The position numbers and the translations under genes are program-made. The notes below the pieces were generated by a model. That model worked only from the letters and a program-made list of their open reading frames with translations. It ran no database searches and had not been told where the DNA came from. A stretch of 64,000 nt of DNA from Sphingopyxis sp. (GTDB lineage: Bacteria; Pseudomonadota; Alphaproteobacteria; Sphingomonadales; Sphingomonadaceae). Numbering within the stretch: position 1 is the stretch's first letter; the number at the start of each line of letters is the position of its first letter. Of this stretch, positions 44,962 through 52,724 are shown in pieces. The DNA is taken from NCBI GenBank assembly GCA_030145715.1, contig JAIXHQ010000003.1:117210-181209 (forward strand), given 5' to 3'.

Positions 44962-45789
44962 TCAGCGCATACCGATGATCGTCTGGGTGAGCTGCGAAGC
45001 GCCCTCGATCGCCTTGGCATTCGCCTGAAAATTGCGCTGCGCCGACATCAGCATCACCAGTTCCTCGGTAATATCGACGTTCGAGCGTTCGAGCGCGCCG
45101 GAGCGCACGGCACCCATCGGGCCGTTGGTCGCGGCGTCGATCGTCGGCGGGCCGCTTTCGCCCGACGATTGCCAATGGGCATCGCCGATCGGGCGCAGGC
45201 CCGACATCGTCGGGAATGTCGCCATCGCGACCTTGCCAAGCTTTTGCGCTTCGCCGTTCGCGAAGGTCGCGGTGACCAAGCCGTCGAGGCCGATCGAGAC
45301 GTTGACGAGACCCGAGTTCGGATCCGTCGGCGCGCCAGCGGGCAAGCGAAGGTCGAACGCGCCGGCCAGCGTGTTGTTGGTGACATTGCCGTTCGCATCG
45401 ATCGGCAGCAACTGCAGCTTTGCGCCCGTCGAATCGATGACATAGCGATCGGGGGTCGGCTCGAACGAACCGTTGCGCGTATAGGTGATCGCTTCACGCG
45501 GCGGATCGCCCTTCACGATGAACATGCCTTCGCCGACGATCGCAAGGTCAAGCGTCTTTTCGCTCGATTCATAGGATCCTTGCGTGAACTGCTGGGTGAT
45601 GCCGTTCAGCCGCGTGCCCTGTCCCGCGATCATCTTCGTCGACTGGGTCGGCGACGAGGCAAAGATGTCGCCGAACTGCGCCTTGCTGCGCTTGAACCCG
45701 ACCGATCCGGCGTTGGCGATATTGTTCGAAATGACCGACATGTCGGTCTGGGCGCCCTTGAGGCCCGAAAGCGAAGTATAGAATGACAT
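44962..45789 (-). CDS. flgE: FlgE, unusually short hook protein
   Basis: 275 residues against about 400 in the enteric hook protein. The conserved ends are intact (SFYTSLSGLKGAQTDMSVIS, NNIANAGSVGFKRSKAQFGD; NVDITEELVMLMSAQRNFQA, NAKAIEGASQLTQTIIGMR) but the middle is compact, so an outer domain (D2 region) seems to be missing. Order flgB-C-D-E-F-G supports the identity. AAGGA upstream of ATG. Confidence 0.88.
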   Translation of the reverse strand: MSFYTSLSGLKGAQTDMSVISNNIANAGSVGFKRSKAQFGDIFASSPTQSTKMIAGQGTRLNGITQQFTQGSYESSEKTLDLAIVGEGMFIVKGDPPREAITYTRNGSFEPTPDRYVIDSTGAKLQLLPIDANGNVTNNTLAGAFDLRLPAGAPTDPNSGLVNVSIGLDGLVTATFANGEAQKLGKVAMATFPTMSGLRPIGDAHWQSSGESGPPTIDAATNGPMGAVRSGALERSNVDITEELVMLMSAQRNFQANAKAIEGASQLTQTIIGMR

Positions 45790-45793
45790 GGAC

Positions 45794-46099
45794 TTATCCT
45801 TCCTGCGTGGTGGGTTTGGGCGCCGGGTTGGCGGCCTTTATGTCCTTGAGAAGCTGGGTCTGCGCGGTGAGCTGATCGGAAATCTTTTGCAGCGCGGTGT
45901 TGGTTTCGCTGATCCCGGCCAGACTGGAAAATTGCGCCATCTGGGCAACCATCTGCTGGTTATCGACCGGGTTGAACGGGTCCTGCTGCGATAGCTGCGC
46001 GGTCATCAGGCGAAGGAAATCGCTCTGCCCCATCTGCTGCCCGGTCCCCTTGGGATTGATAACGGGGTTATTGTTCGTGGTGATGCTGTTGACGCTCAT
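45794..46099 (-). CDS. flgD: FlgD, truncated hook-cap protein
   Basis: 101 residues; only the conserved N-terminal segment (MGQSDFLRLMTAQLSQQDPF; NPVDNQQMVAQMAQFSSLAG) is present. The C-terminal Ig-like and Tudor-like domains of longer FlgD proteins (about 220-230 residues) are absent, and no frameshifted remnant is seen downstream since flgE begins 4 bases later. Confidence 0.88.
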   Translation of the reverse strand: MSVNSITTNNNPVINPKGTGQQMGQSDFLRLMTAQLSQQDPFNPVDNQQMVAQMAQFSSLAGISETNTALQKISDQLTAQTQLLKDIKAANPAPKPTTQEG

Positions 46100-46100
46100 C

Positions 46101-46505
46101 TTATTGTCCCATCCTGAGTGTTTCGTTGATCAGGCCCTTCGCGGTTTCGAGGACCTGGACATTGTTCTGATACTGGCGGGCGGTCTCGACCATCTCGACC
46201 ATCTCGGCGGCGCTATCGACCGCGGCCTCCCACACATTGCCGTCCTTGTCGGCAAGCGGGCTCGACGGATCATGGCGCTTCGACGGCGCCATCTTCGTCG
46301 CCGTCACCTGGTCGACCGACACCGTCGCGCGGCCCTGTCCGTCCATCACGGTGCGGAACACGGGCTTCATCGAACGATAGGCACCCACCTCGCTGCCCGA
46401 CACTGTCCCGGCGTTGGCCAGGTTCGATGCGGTGGTGTTCAACCGGACGAGCTGCGCCGACATGGCGCGGCCGCTGATATCAAAAACAGAAAAATTGCCG
46501 TTCAT
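46101..46505 (-). CDS. flgC: FlgC, proximal rod protein
   Basis: 134 residues from the third of three tandem ATGs, which has the best spacing from GGGAGA. FSVFDISGRAMSAQLVRLNT, ASNLANAGTVSGSEVGAYRS, and C-terminal VEMVETARQYQNNVQVLETA. Starts at 46508 or 46511 remain possible and would overlap flgB. Confidence 0.92.
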   Translation of the reverse strand: MNGNFSVFDISGRAMSAQLVRLNTTASNLANAGTVSGSEVGAYRSMKPVFRTVMDGQGRATVSVDQVTATKMAPSKRHDPSSPLADKDGNVWEAAVDSAAEMVEMVETARQYQNNVQVLETAKGLINETLRMGQ

Positions 46506-46507
46506 CA

Positions 46508-46849
46508 TCATTCTCCCTTGATCGCGCGCGACAGGGTGTTGATGCGGCCCGAAAGGAAGGCGAGGCTCGAACGATAGGCGAGCGCGTTTTCCGCATAGGC
46601 CATTTGTTCGGTCGCCATTTCGACGGTGTTGCCGTCGAGCGAGGCCTGAACCGGCACCCGGTACGAAATCGCGCCTTCGGTCGATCCGCCCTGGCGCGCG
46701 AGGTCGAGCGCCTTCGAGAAATCGAGGTCGCGCGCCTTGTAATTCGGCGTCGCGGCATTCGCGATGTTCGACGCGAGCATCATCATGCGCTGGCTGCGCA
46801 ACTGCAGCGCGGTCGCATGCATGCCAAAAAGTTTCTCGGATGCCATCAT
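46508..46849 (-). CDS. flgB: FlgB, proximal rod protein
   Basis: 113 residues. LFGMHATALQLRSQRMMMLA, SNIANAATPNYKARDLDFSK, C-terminal ALAYRSSLAFLSGRINTLSR. Start taken at the first ATG of an ATGATG pair preceded by AAGGAAG; a GTG at 46864 would add five residues. First gene of flgBCDEFGHIJKL, behind an exact sigma-54 promoter. Confidence 0.92.
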   Translation of the reverse strand: MMASEKLFGMHATALQLRSQRMMMLASNIANAATPNYKARDLDFSKALDLARQGGSTEGAISYRVPVQASLDGNTVEMATEQMAYAENALAYRSSLAFLSGRINTLSRAIKGE

Positions 46850-46912
46850 CAACTTCCTTTCCACCGGAGACCGGGCCGGTCGGCCACGGACACGCGGAAC
46901 ATGAAGGTGGAA

Positions 46913-46929
46913 TGCAACGGCCGTGCCAA
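46913..46929 (-). promoter_or_regulatory. Sigma-54 promoter of the flgB-L operon
   Basis: Minus strand TTGGCACGGCCGTTGCA, an exact -24/-12 match, 64 bases before flgB. Confidence 0.9.
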
Positions 46930-47048
46930 ATGGATTTTTTCCATGTTTTTCAGGTGTATGATGTGCATCGATGCAGGCGGCGGGCCGGTCCCGTCAAAAT
47001 ACCGACATCGGCCCGTGGATCGATGTGAAACCACGCGCCAATCTGCGA

Positions 47049-47065
47049 CTGGCACGATCCCTGCA
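47049..47065 (+). promoter_or_regulatory. Sigma-54 promoter of flgA
   Basis: CTGGCACGATCCCTGCA; GG and GC are separated by 10 bases, with a single departure from TTGC in the -12 box. It lies about 40 bases before the AAGGAG ribosome-binding site of flgA and is divergent to the flgB promoter. Confidence 0.75.
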
Positions 47066-47104
47066 AATATCCGGGCGATCATTTTGGACCGAAGGAGATG
47101 ACCC

Positions 47105-47623
47105 CTGTCCCGTAAATTTCTTGCAGGCCTTGCCGCCATGGCCGCATCGGCCTCTGCCCTCGCCATTCCCGCCGCTGCCCAACAGGGCAATGAGGATTGG
47201 CAGACGATCGACGTGCTGACCGCGATGGTCGCCAATGCAATGGGCCGCACCGCAAGCCCGATCGACCGCCGCATCAAGCTGGCGCGCTGCCCCGAACAGG
47301 CCGCCGTGACCGCGATCGATGCCCAGACGCTGGCGGTGCGATGCAATTCGCTCGGCTGGCGCCTGCGCGTGCCGATGACGGGCGCGGTCAATGCCGCGCC
47401 GACCGCCGCGGGCTTTGTCCGCCCCGCGTCCAGCGCACCGGTGATCCGCCGCGGCGACAATGTCCGCGTGACGATCGACACCGAAAGCTTTTCGATCAGC
47501 TATGCCGCGGTCGCGACGCAGGATGGCCGCATTGGCGAGACGATCGCCCTGCGCGGCGCCGATGCGAAATCGCTGCTGAGCGCCACCGTCACCGGCGCCG
47601 GACGCGCCCGAATGACGGACTGA
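47105..47623 (+). CDS. flgA: FlgA, P-ring chaperone, apparently with a CTG start
   Basis: 172 residues if begun at CTG 47105, which follows AAGGAG (47092-47097) by seven bases and gives a complete Sec signal peptide (MSRKFLAGLAAMAASASALA, then IPAAAQQ). The first in-frame ATG (47138) would leave a leader with no basic residues. An ATG at 47098 is one frame off and stops after five codons. The mature part has the SAF-like domain (KLARCPEQAAVTAIDAQTLA; VIRRGDNVRVTIDTESFSIS; GRIGETIALRGADAKSLLSA). Assists FlgI polymerisation in the periplasm. Followed by a strong terminator. Confidence 0.82.
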   Translation: MSRKFLAGLAAMAASASALAIPAAAQQGNEDWQTIDVLTAMVANAMGRTASPIDRRIKLARCPEQAAVTAIDAQTLAVRCNSLGWRLRVPMTGAVNAAPTAAGFVRPASSAPVIRRGDNVRVTIDTESFSISYAAVATQDGRIGETIALRGADAKSLLSATVTGAGRARMTD

Positions 47624-47646
47624 TCCTCCCTTCCGCCCAGCCTTCA

Positions 47647-47691
47647 GGCCCGGTGGCGTCGGCTTTCCGACACCGCCGGGCCTTTCTTTTT
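47647..47691 (+). terminator. Rho-independent terminator of flgA
   Basis: 16-pair stem (47647-47662 with 47667-47682, two G-T pairs), loop CTTT, then TTTCTTTTT. Separates flgA from flgM. Confidence 0.93.
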
Positions 47692-47712
47692 CCCTTTTTG
47701 CGGCGAACCGCC

Positions 47713-47739
47713 TTAATCGTCCCGAACCCCGTCCGTTAA
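47713..47739 (+). promoter_or_regulatory. Sigma-28-type promoter of flgM-flgN
   Basis: TTAATCGT-N11-TCCGTTAA, 53 bases upstream of flgM and just after the flgA terminator. Would give the anti-sigma factor FliA-dependent expression, as known for flgM in other bacteria. Confidence 0.6.
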
Positions 47740-47792
47740 AGCCTTCGTGAACCGCGTCGTCACTTTTCTGACGGCGCCTGATGGAGGCAATT

Positions 47793-48092
47793 ATGGCGGG
47801 TGACAGCAAGATCGGCCCAGTCGGTGGCATCGGCCGCACCGGCCCGCTGCGTAACATCGCCGGCGGTTTCGCTGCATCGGCCCAGGCTCCCATCCAGGCG
47901 CAGACCGCGCCGGACAGCCTGCCGACCACGCGCCTGACCCGCCTTGCGGGAACGATCGCCAGTCAGCAGCCGCCGGTCGATGTCGCCCGCGTCGCGTCGC
48001 TGCGCAGCGCCATCGCCAGTGGCAGCTATGGCGTCCATCCCGCCATCATCGCGAGCGCCATGATCGATTTTTACGGCGCCGGGGCCGAATGA
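47793..48092 (+). CDS. flgM: FlgM, anti-sigma-28 factor
   Basis: 99 residues. C-terminal FliA-binding region VDVARVASLRSAIASGSYGV followed by HPAIIASAMIDF. GGAGG lies six bases before ATG 47793; an ATG at 47781 has no such site. Holds FliA inactive until it is exported through the finished hook. Overlaps flgN. Confidence 0.85.
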   Translation: MAGDSKIGPVGGIGRTGPLRNIAGGFAASAQAPIQAQTAPDSLPTTRLTRLAGTIASQQPPVDVARVASLRSAIASGSYGVHPAIIASAMIDFYGAGAE

Positions 48093-48388
48093 TGCTCGAC
48101 GACGTACAATCGCGGCTCGACGCGCTGGTCGGCGCGCTCGACGGGCAGGACGCCGGGGCGATCATCGCGGCGACCGAAGATCTTGCCACCGCCGTGATTC
48201 TGTTTCGCGGCACCGCCATACCGGCAGGCAGCGAACAGCGCGCCCGCGCCCTGATCGGCAAGACGCTGGGACAGCTCGAAGCCGCCGCGATCCGCGTCAA
48301 CATCCTGAAGGACTGGACGCGTCAGCGGATTGACAAGAGCCATGAGATTCGCGGCACCCACCATCGAGGCATCGCTTTAACCTACTGA
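48089..48388 (+). CDS. flgN: FlgN-like export chaperone for FlgK/FlgL
   Basis: 99 residues, predicted all-helical, with DDVQSRLDALVGALDGQDAG and QLEAAAIRVNILKDWTRQRI. Sequence similarity within FlgN is low; the call rests on position behind flgM (4-base overlap), size and helicity. Would deliver hook-filament junction proteins to the export gate. Confidence 0.6.
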   Translation: MMLDDVQSRLDALVGALDGQDAGAIIAATEDLATAVILFRGTAIPAGSEQRARALIGKTLGQLEAAAIRVNILKDWTRQRIDKSHEIRGTHHRGIALTY

Positions 48389-48419
48389 TAATCAGGCGAT
48401 TAACTGCCTTTAATCATAA

Positions 48420-48436
48420 ATGGCATGATGATTGCT
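48420..48436 (+). promoter_or_regulatory. Sigma-54 promoter of transglycosylase-flhA-fliA
   Basis: ATGGCATGATGATTGCT; GG and GC at 10-base spacing with TTGCT, one mismatch (T for C) in the -24 box. 45 bases upstream of the first gene. Places fliA under the sigma-54 tier. Confidence 0.75.
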
Positions 48437-48481
48437 TCTGGTTTGCCGACACAGCCCTGCTGAACCGGCGGAACCAGAGTT

Positions 48482-49309
48482 ATGAACGCGATCAACAACC
48501 CCTTGGGCGCAGCCCGCAGCACCGTTCCCGTGATGGACGCGGTGCAGACGGCGTCGGCGCGGACGGGGGTTGATTTCAATTATCTGGTCGATGTCGCGCG
48601 CGTCGAAAGCGGCTATAACCCCACGGCAAAGGCGGCGACATCGTCGGCCCGCGGACTGTTCCAGTTCACCAAGCAGACGTGGCTCGCCACGCTCGACCGC
48701 CATGGGGCGGACTATGGCCTTGGCTGGGCGGCCGATGCGATCGGGCGCGATGCATCGGGCCGACTGTCGGTCACCGATCCCGCGCTGCGCCAGCAGATTT
48801 TCGACCTGCGCGACGATCCTGGGGCGTCGTCGAACATGGCTGCGGCCCTGACCGGCGATAATCGCGCCTATCTGGAAAGCCGGATCGGCCGCAGCGCCGA
48901 ACCCGTCGACCTGTATCTCGCGCATTTTCTGGGCAGCGGCGGCGCGGCCAAATTCCTGTCCGCCCTGGAAGCCAATCCCGACCAGCCCGGCGCACCGATG
49001 ATGCCCGAAGCCGCCGCCGCGAACCGGTCGGTCTTTTATGCTCCCGACGGCAGCATGCGCAGCCTGGCCGAAATTCGCGACCGCTTTCGCGTGAAGCTCG
49101 AAGAGGGCGGCAGCACCGAAAATGGGAAACCGCTCGCGCCGGCCGGCTGGCTCATGGCCGCCAGCAGTTCGAGCGGCCTTGCCGATTCCGGCGGGGGACG
49201 CCCGCCGCTACCGATGATGGATATTCAGCCAATGCCGAAAAAATTGTCGATGGGTTTCGCCGCCGACGCCTATCGCCGCCTCGCTTCCCTGTCGGGAGGC
49301 GCGGCATGA
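48482..49309 (+). CDS. Flagellum-associated lytic transglycosylase (SLT domain, no signal peptide)
   Basis: 275 residues. The SLT fold is at residues 20-150: VARVESGYNPTAKAATSSAR with catalytic Glu42, GLFQFTKQTWLATL, and later YLAHFLGSGGAAKFLSALEA. Cuts peptidoglycan, here presumably to let the rod through. The N-terminus (MNAINNPLGAARSTVPVMDA) has no Sec leader, so export through the flagellar apparatus, as for FlgJ, is possible. It overlaps flhA by 4 bases and complements the single-domain FlgJ; role compares to SltF of other alphaproteobacteria (inference). Confidence 0.85.
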   Translation: MNAINNPLGAARSTVPVMDAVQTASARTGVDFNYLVDVARVESGYNPTAKAATSSARGLFQFTKQTWLATLDRHGADYGLGWAADAIGRDASGRLSVTDPALRQQIFDLRDDPGASSNMAAALTGDNRAYLESRIGRSAEPVDLYLAHFLGSGGAAKFLSALEANPDQPGAPMMPEAAAANRSVFYAPDGSMRSLAEIRDRFRVKLEEGGSTENGKPLAPAGWLMAASSSSGLADSGGGRPPLPMMDIQPMPKKLSMGFAADAYRRLASLSGGAA

Positions 49310-51429
49310 CCGCGGGCTTCAACATGAACGCCTTGACCCGGATCGTCGGCGCTTCGGCCTTGCCCGTGGGGATGCTGATCCTCGTCGGGCTGATGGTCAT
49401 TCCGGTTTCGCCGCTGATCCTCGACATCAGCTTCGTCGCCAATATCATGATAAGCCTTGCGATCCTGATGGTCGCGCTGTCGGCGGCCAAGCCGCTCGAC
49501 TTTTCATCCTTCCCGACCGTCCTGCTGCTCGCCACGCTGTTCCGGCTTGCCCTCAACGTCGCCTCGACGCGCGTGGTGCTTGTCCACGGGCACGAGGGGA
49601 CGGCGGCGGCCGGCCATGTCATCGAGGCATTCGGCCAGGTGCTGATCGGCGGCGACTATGTCGTTGGTCTGTTCGTCTTTTTCGTCCTGATGATCATCAA
49701 CATGGTCGTCATCACCAAGGGCGCGGGCCGCGTGTCCGAAGTGTCGGCGCGCTTCACCCTCGACGCCCTGCCCGGCAAACAGATGGCGATCGACGCCGAC
49801 CTCAACGCCGGACTGCTCACCCCCGAAGAAGCGAAGGCGCGCCGTATCGAGGTCGCGACCGAAGCCGATTTCTACGGGTCGATGGACGGTGCCTCGAAAT
49901 TCGTGAAGGGCGACGCGATCGCGGGCCTTTTGATCCTGTTCGTCAATATCGTCGGCGGGCTGATCCTGGGCATTTTCAGCCACGGCCTCAGCTTTTCGGA
50001 AGCCGGCAGCAATTATGTCACGCTGGCGATCGGTGACGCGCTGGTCGCGCAGATCCCGGCGCTGCTGCTGTCGATCGCCGCCGCCGCCATCGTCACCCGC
50101 GTTGCTTCGCCGTTCGACCTCAGCGGCCAGATCAGCAGCCAATTCTCATCGCCCACCGTGTGGATGGCGGTCGGCGGCATCCTGTTCATCCTTGGCCTGG
50201 TGCCATCGATGCCGCAGATGCTGATCCTGCCGGCCGCCGCGCTGTCGTTCGGCATCGGCTGGCAACTGCGCCGCAGCGCCGCAGCGGTCGCCGACCTGCC
50301 CGAACCCGCCGCCCCCGCGCCCGATCCCGCACATATCGAATGGGCCGACGTCAGCGACGCCAGCGCGTGCCAGTTGGAGATCGGCTATGCGCTGGTCACG
50401 CTGGTCGACGAGCGCAAGGGATCGCCGCTGATGACGCGGATCACCGGCATTCGTCGCCAATTGTCAAAGGAACTGGGCTTCGTCGTGCCGCCGGTGAAGG
50501 TCACCGACGACCTGTCGCTGCCCGGTAACGTCTATCGCATCTCGGTCGCTGGGGTGATCGTCGGCGAAGACGAGGTATTTCCCAATGAGATGCTCGCGCT
50601 GGATTCCGGCGACCTTGTGACCAAGGTGACCGGGCGACCGTGCAAGGATCCGACCTTCGGCCTCGACGCGCTGTGGATTCCAAAGGCGATGCAGAACGAC
50701 GCGATCGCGGCCGGATACACCGTCGTCGATCCGGCCACCGTCGTCGCAACCCACCTCAACAACAGCATCGTCGGGTCGGCCGCCGAACTGTTCGGCATCG
50801 ACGATGCCCAGGCGCTGATCGACAATCTGAAGACCCATTATCCGCAGCTTGCGCAGAATCTGACGCCCGGTGGCTATCCGTTGCCGCGCGTCGCGAGCCT
50901 ATGCAAATCGCTGCTCGTCGAACGCGTCCCCTTGCGCGATTTCCGCAAGATAGCCGAAGCCATGGTCGCGCTGTCGGCGCAGCAACTGGGCGAGATCGAG
51001 CTGGTCGAGGCGGTACGCCAGCGCATCGGTGCGCTGATCGTTCAGACGATCGTGCCCAGCCGGATGCCGCTGCCCGTCGTCACTTTCAGCCCCGACATCG
51101 AAATGCTGCTCAACCAGTCGGTGCGCGCCAATCCGGGCGCCGAGTGGCCGTTCGAACATGGCATGGCGATGAAGATCATCGAACAGGTCGGACAGGCGGT
51201 CGAGCCGCTGCTGCTTCAGACGCGCAGCTTTGCTCTGGTCGCCTCGCCGATCTGCCGGTCGGCGCTGTCGCGGCTGGTGCGGGCAACCTTTCCCGACGTC
51301 GCGGTCATCTCTTACCTCGAGATTCCGGCGACGAAGCAAACCGAAATTGTCGCGACGATCGGCGCCGAAGTGCCGCGTCTCGCGTCCGGGGCCGATGCCC
51401 ATATGGAGGACCAATCGCATGAGAATTGA
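49306..51429 (+). CDS. flhA: FlhA, export gate platform
   Basis: 707 residues. Eight N-terminal membrane helices with FHIPEP-family blocks (LFRLALNVASTRVVLVHGHE; GRVSEVSARFTLDALPGKQM; AIDADLNAGLLTPEEAKARR), then the large cytosolic nonameric domain (VVDPATVVATHLNNSI; LVERVPLRDFRKIAEAMV). Docks export cargo-chaperone complexes. Overlaps the fliA start. Confidence 0.96.
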   Translation: MTAGFNMNALTRIVGASALPVGMLILVGLMVIPVSPLILDISFVANIMISLAILMVALSAAKPLDFSSFPTVLLLATLFRLALNVASTRVVLVHGHEGTAAAGHVIEAFGQVLIGGDYVVGLFVFFVLMIINMVVITKGAGRVSEVSARFTLDALPGKQMAIDADLNAGLLTPEEAKARRIEVATEADFYGSMDGASKFVKGDAIAGLLILFVNIVGGLILGIFSHGLSFSEAGSNYVTLAIGDALVAQIPALLLSIAAAAIVTRVASPFDLSGQISSQFSSPTVWMAVGGILFILGLVPSMPQMLILPAAALSFGIGWQLRRSAAAVADLPEPAAPAPDPAHIEWADVSDASACQLEIGYALVTLVDERKGSPLMTRITGIRRQLSKELGFVVPPVKVTDDLSLPGNVYRISVAGVIVGEDEVFPNEMLALDSGDLVTKVTGRPCKDPTFGLDALWIPKAMQNDAIAAGYTVVDPATVVATHLNNSIVGSAAELFGIDDAQALIDNLKTHYPQLAQNLTPGGYPLPRVASLCKSLLVERVPLRDFRKIAEAMVALSAQQLGEIELVEAVRQRIGALIVQTIVPSRMPLPVVTFSPDIEMLLNQSVRANPGAEWPFEHGMAMKIIEQVGQAVEPLLLQTRSFALVASPICRSALSRLVRATFPDVAVISYLEIPATKQTEIVATIGAEVPRLASGADAHMEDQSHEN

Positions 51430-52165
51430 GCCCGCCGAGCAATTTGCCGGGGCAACCGGTCGCGGGCGGCGCCCGCGCGGCTATGGCGAAAATGTCGAGG
51501 CGCTGGTCGAGGAATATTCGCCGCTGGTCCGCAAGATCGCGTGGCAGGTGTTTTCGCGCGTATCGCGGACGAGCGAGCTGGACGATCTGATCCAGACCGG
51601 GTTGATCGCGCTGATCGAAGCGAGCCGCAATTATGAGGAGCGCGGCTTTGCCTTTGCCACCTATGCGACGACCCGCATCCGCGGCGCGATGATCGATCAG
51701 CTTCGCCGCGAAGCCGATGTCGGCCGGTCAGGGATGATCGCGACCAAGCGCCTTCAGGCGACGCGCGGCGCGCTGGAGCAGCAGTTGATGCGCGCGCCGA
51801 CGGCCGCCGAAATGGCCGAGGCGCTGGACCTTTCGGCGGAGGATTATTTCGCCCTCGAACGCAATGCGACGCATGGCCGATCGACCTCGCTGGACGAACT
51901 GACCGAAATCGGCGCCTTTATGGCAGCGGACGACAGCGCCAACGCCGACGACCGGTGCGAACAGGCGGACCTGATGGGAGCGTTGCGCCAATGCGTCAGC
52001 CATCTGTCCGAGCGCGAACAGATGGTGCTACAGCTTTATTTCTTCGAAGAACTCAACCTGCACGAAATCGGGCTGACGCTGGATGTCAGCGCGGCGCGCA
52101 TCTGCCAGATCAAGCGCGAGGCGATGGCCAAGGTCGATCGAATGATGCGCCAGATGACCGAATGA
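51419..52165 (+). CDS. fliA: FliA, sigma-28 factor
   Basis: 248 residues from ATG 51419, inside the end of flhA. Region 2: EYSPLVRKIAWQVFSRVSRT, DLIQTGLIALIEASRNYEER, FAFATYATTRIRGAMIDQLR; region 3: MRAPTAAEMAEALDLSAEDY; region 4: LSEREQMVLQLYFFEELNLH, EIGLTLDVSAARICQIKREA. Directs late flagellar promoters; the TTAA-N15-GCCGTTAA sites here are the expected targets. Countered by FlgM. Confidence 0.95.
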   Translation: MRIEPAEQFAGATGRGRRPRGYGENVEALVEEYSPLVRKIAWQVFSRVSRTSELDDLIQTGLIALIEASRNYEERGFAFATYATTRIRGAMIDQLRREADVGRSGMIATKRLQATRGALEQQLMRAPTAAEMAEALDLSAEDYFALERNATHGRSTSLDELTEIGAFMAADDSANADDRCEQADLMGALRQCVSHLSEREQMVLQLYFFEELNLHEIGLTLDVSAARICQIKREAMAKVDRMMRQMTE

Positions 52166-52184
52166 AGCCGGACGCCGGGCGGGA

Positions 52185-52697
52185 TCAGGCCCCCATCGTC
52201 CGGCTGCTTTCCCAGGCCGTGCCGATTGTCTCGAAATAGCTGGCCATCCGTTCGGTTCCGCTGTCGGTCAGCCGGACGATCGTGCGGCGCCGGTCGCGCT
52301 CGTCGATCGAACGGCTCACCAGCCCCAGCCGTTCGAGCGCGCTGATCATCCGGAGGCCCGACGACAATGGCACCGCGGCCCCGGTGGCGAGGTCGCTCGC
52401 GCTGAGTGCGCGGCCATGCGTATTCGCCAGCATCAGGTCGAGCATCATGTCCCAGCTCGGGCCCGACAATTCACCGCTGCCGAAATGGCTGCGGCGCATC
52501 CGGCGCGCCTGGATGCTGAATGCCAACTGGTCGACAAGCGCCGGTCGGGGGCCGGCGGGCGAGCGCACGGCACGCGGATCGGCGCCGACCCGCGTCGCCG
52601 GCCGAGAGGCATCGTCGCTCCGGTTCGCCAACAATTCCTGGATCTGGTCGATCCGCGATTTCAATTCGGCAATTTCTTGGTTCGAAAATTGCTGCAT
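52185..52697 (-). CDS. MarR-like winged-helix regulator
   Basis: 170 residues. An N-terminal helix (EIAELKSRIDQIQELLA) and a flexible linker precede a winged helix: ASDLATGAAVPLSSGLRMIS, ALERLGLVSRSIDERDRRRT, IVRLTDSGTERM. The DERDRRRT wing is typical of MarR. Convergent to fliA with 19 bases between stops. Targets unknown. Confidence 0.8.
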   Translation of the reverse strand: MQQFSNQEIAELKSRIDQIQELLANRSDDASRPATRVGADPRAVRSPAGPRPALVDQLAFSIQARRMRRSHFGSGELSGPSWDMMLDLMLANTHGRALSASDLATGAAVPLSSGLRMISALERLGLVSRSIDERDRRRTIVRLTDSGTERMASYFETIGTAWESSRTMGA

Positions 52698-52724
52698 ATA
52701 AGCATACCCCTTGGGGTGCCACGT

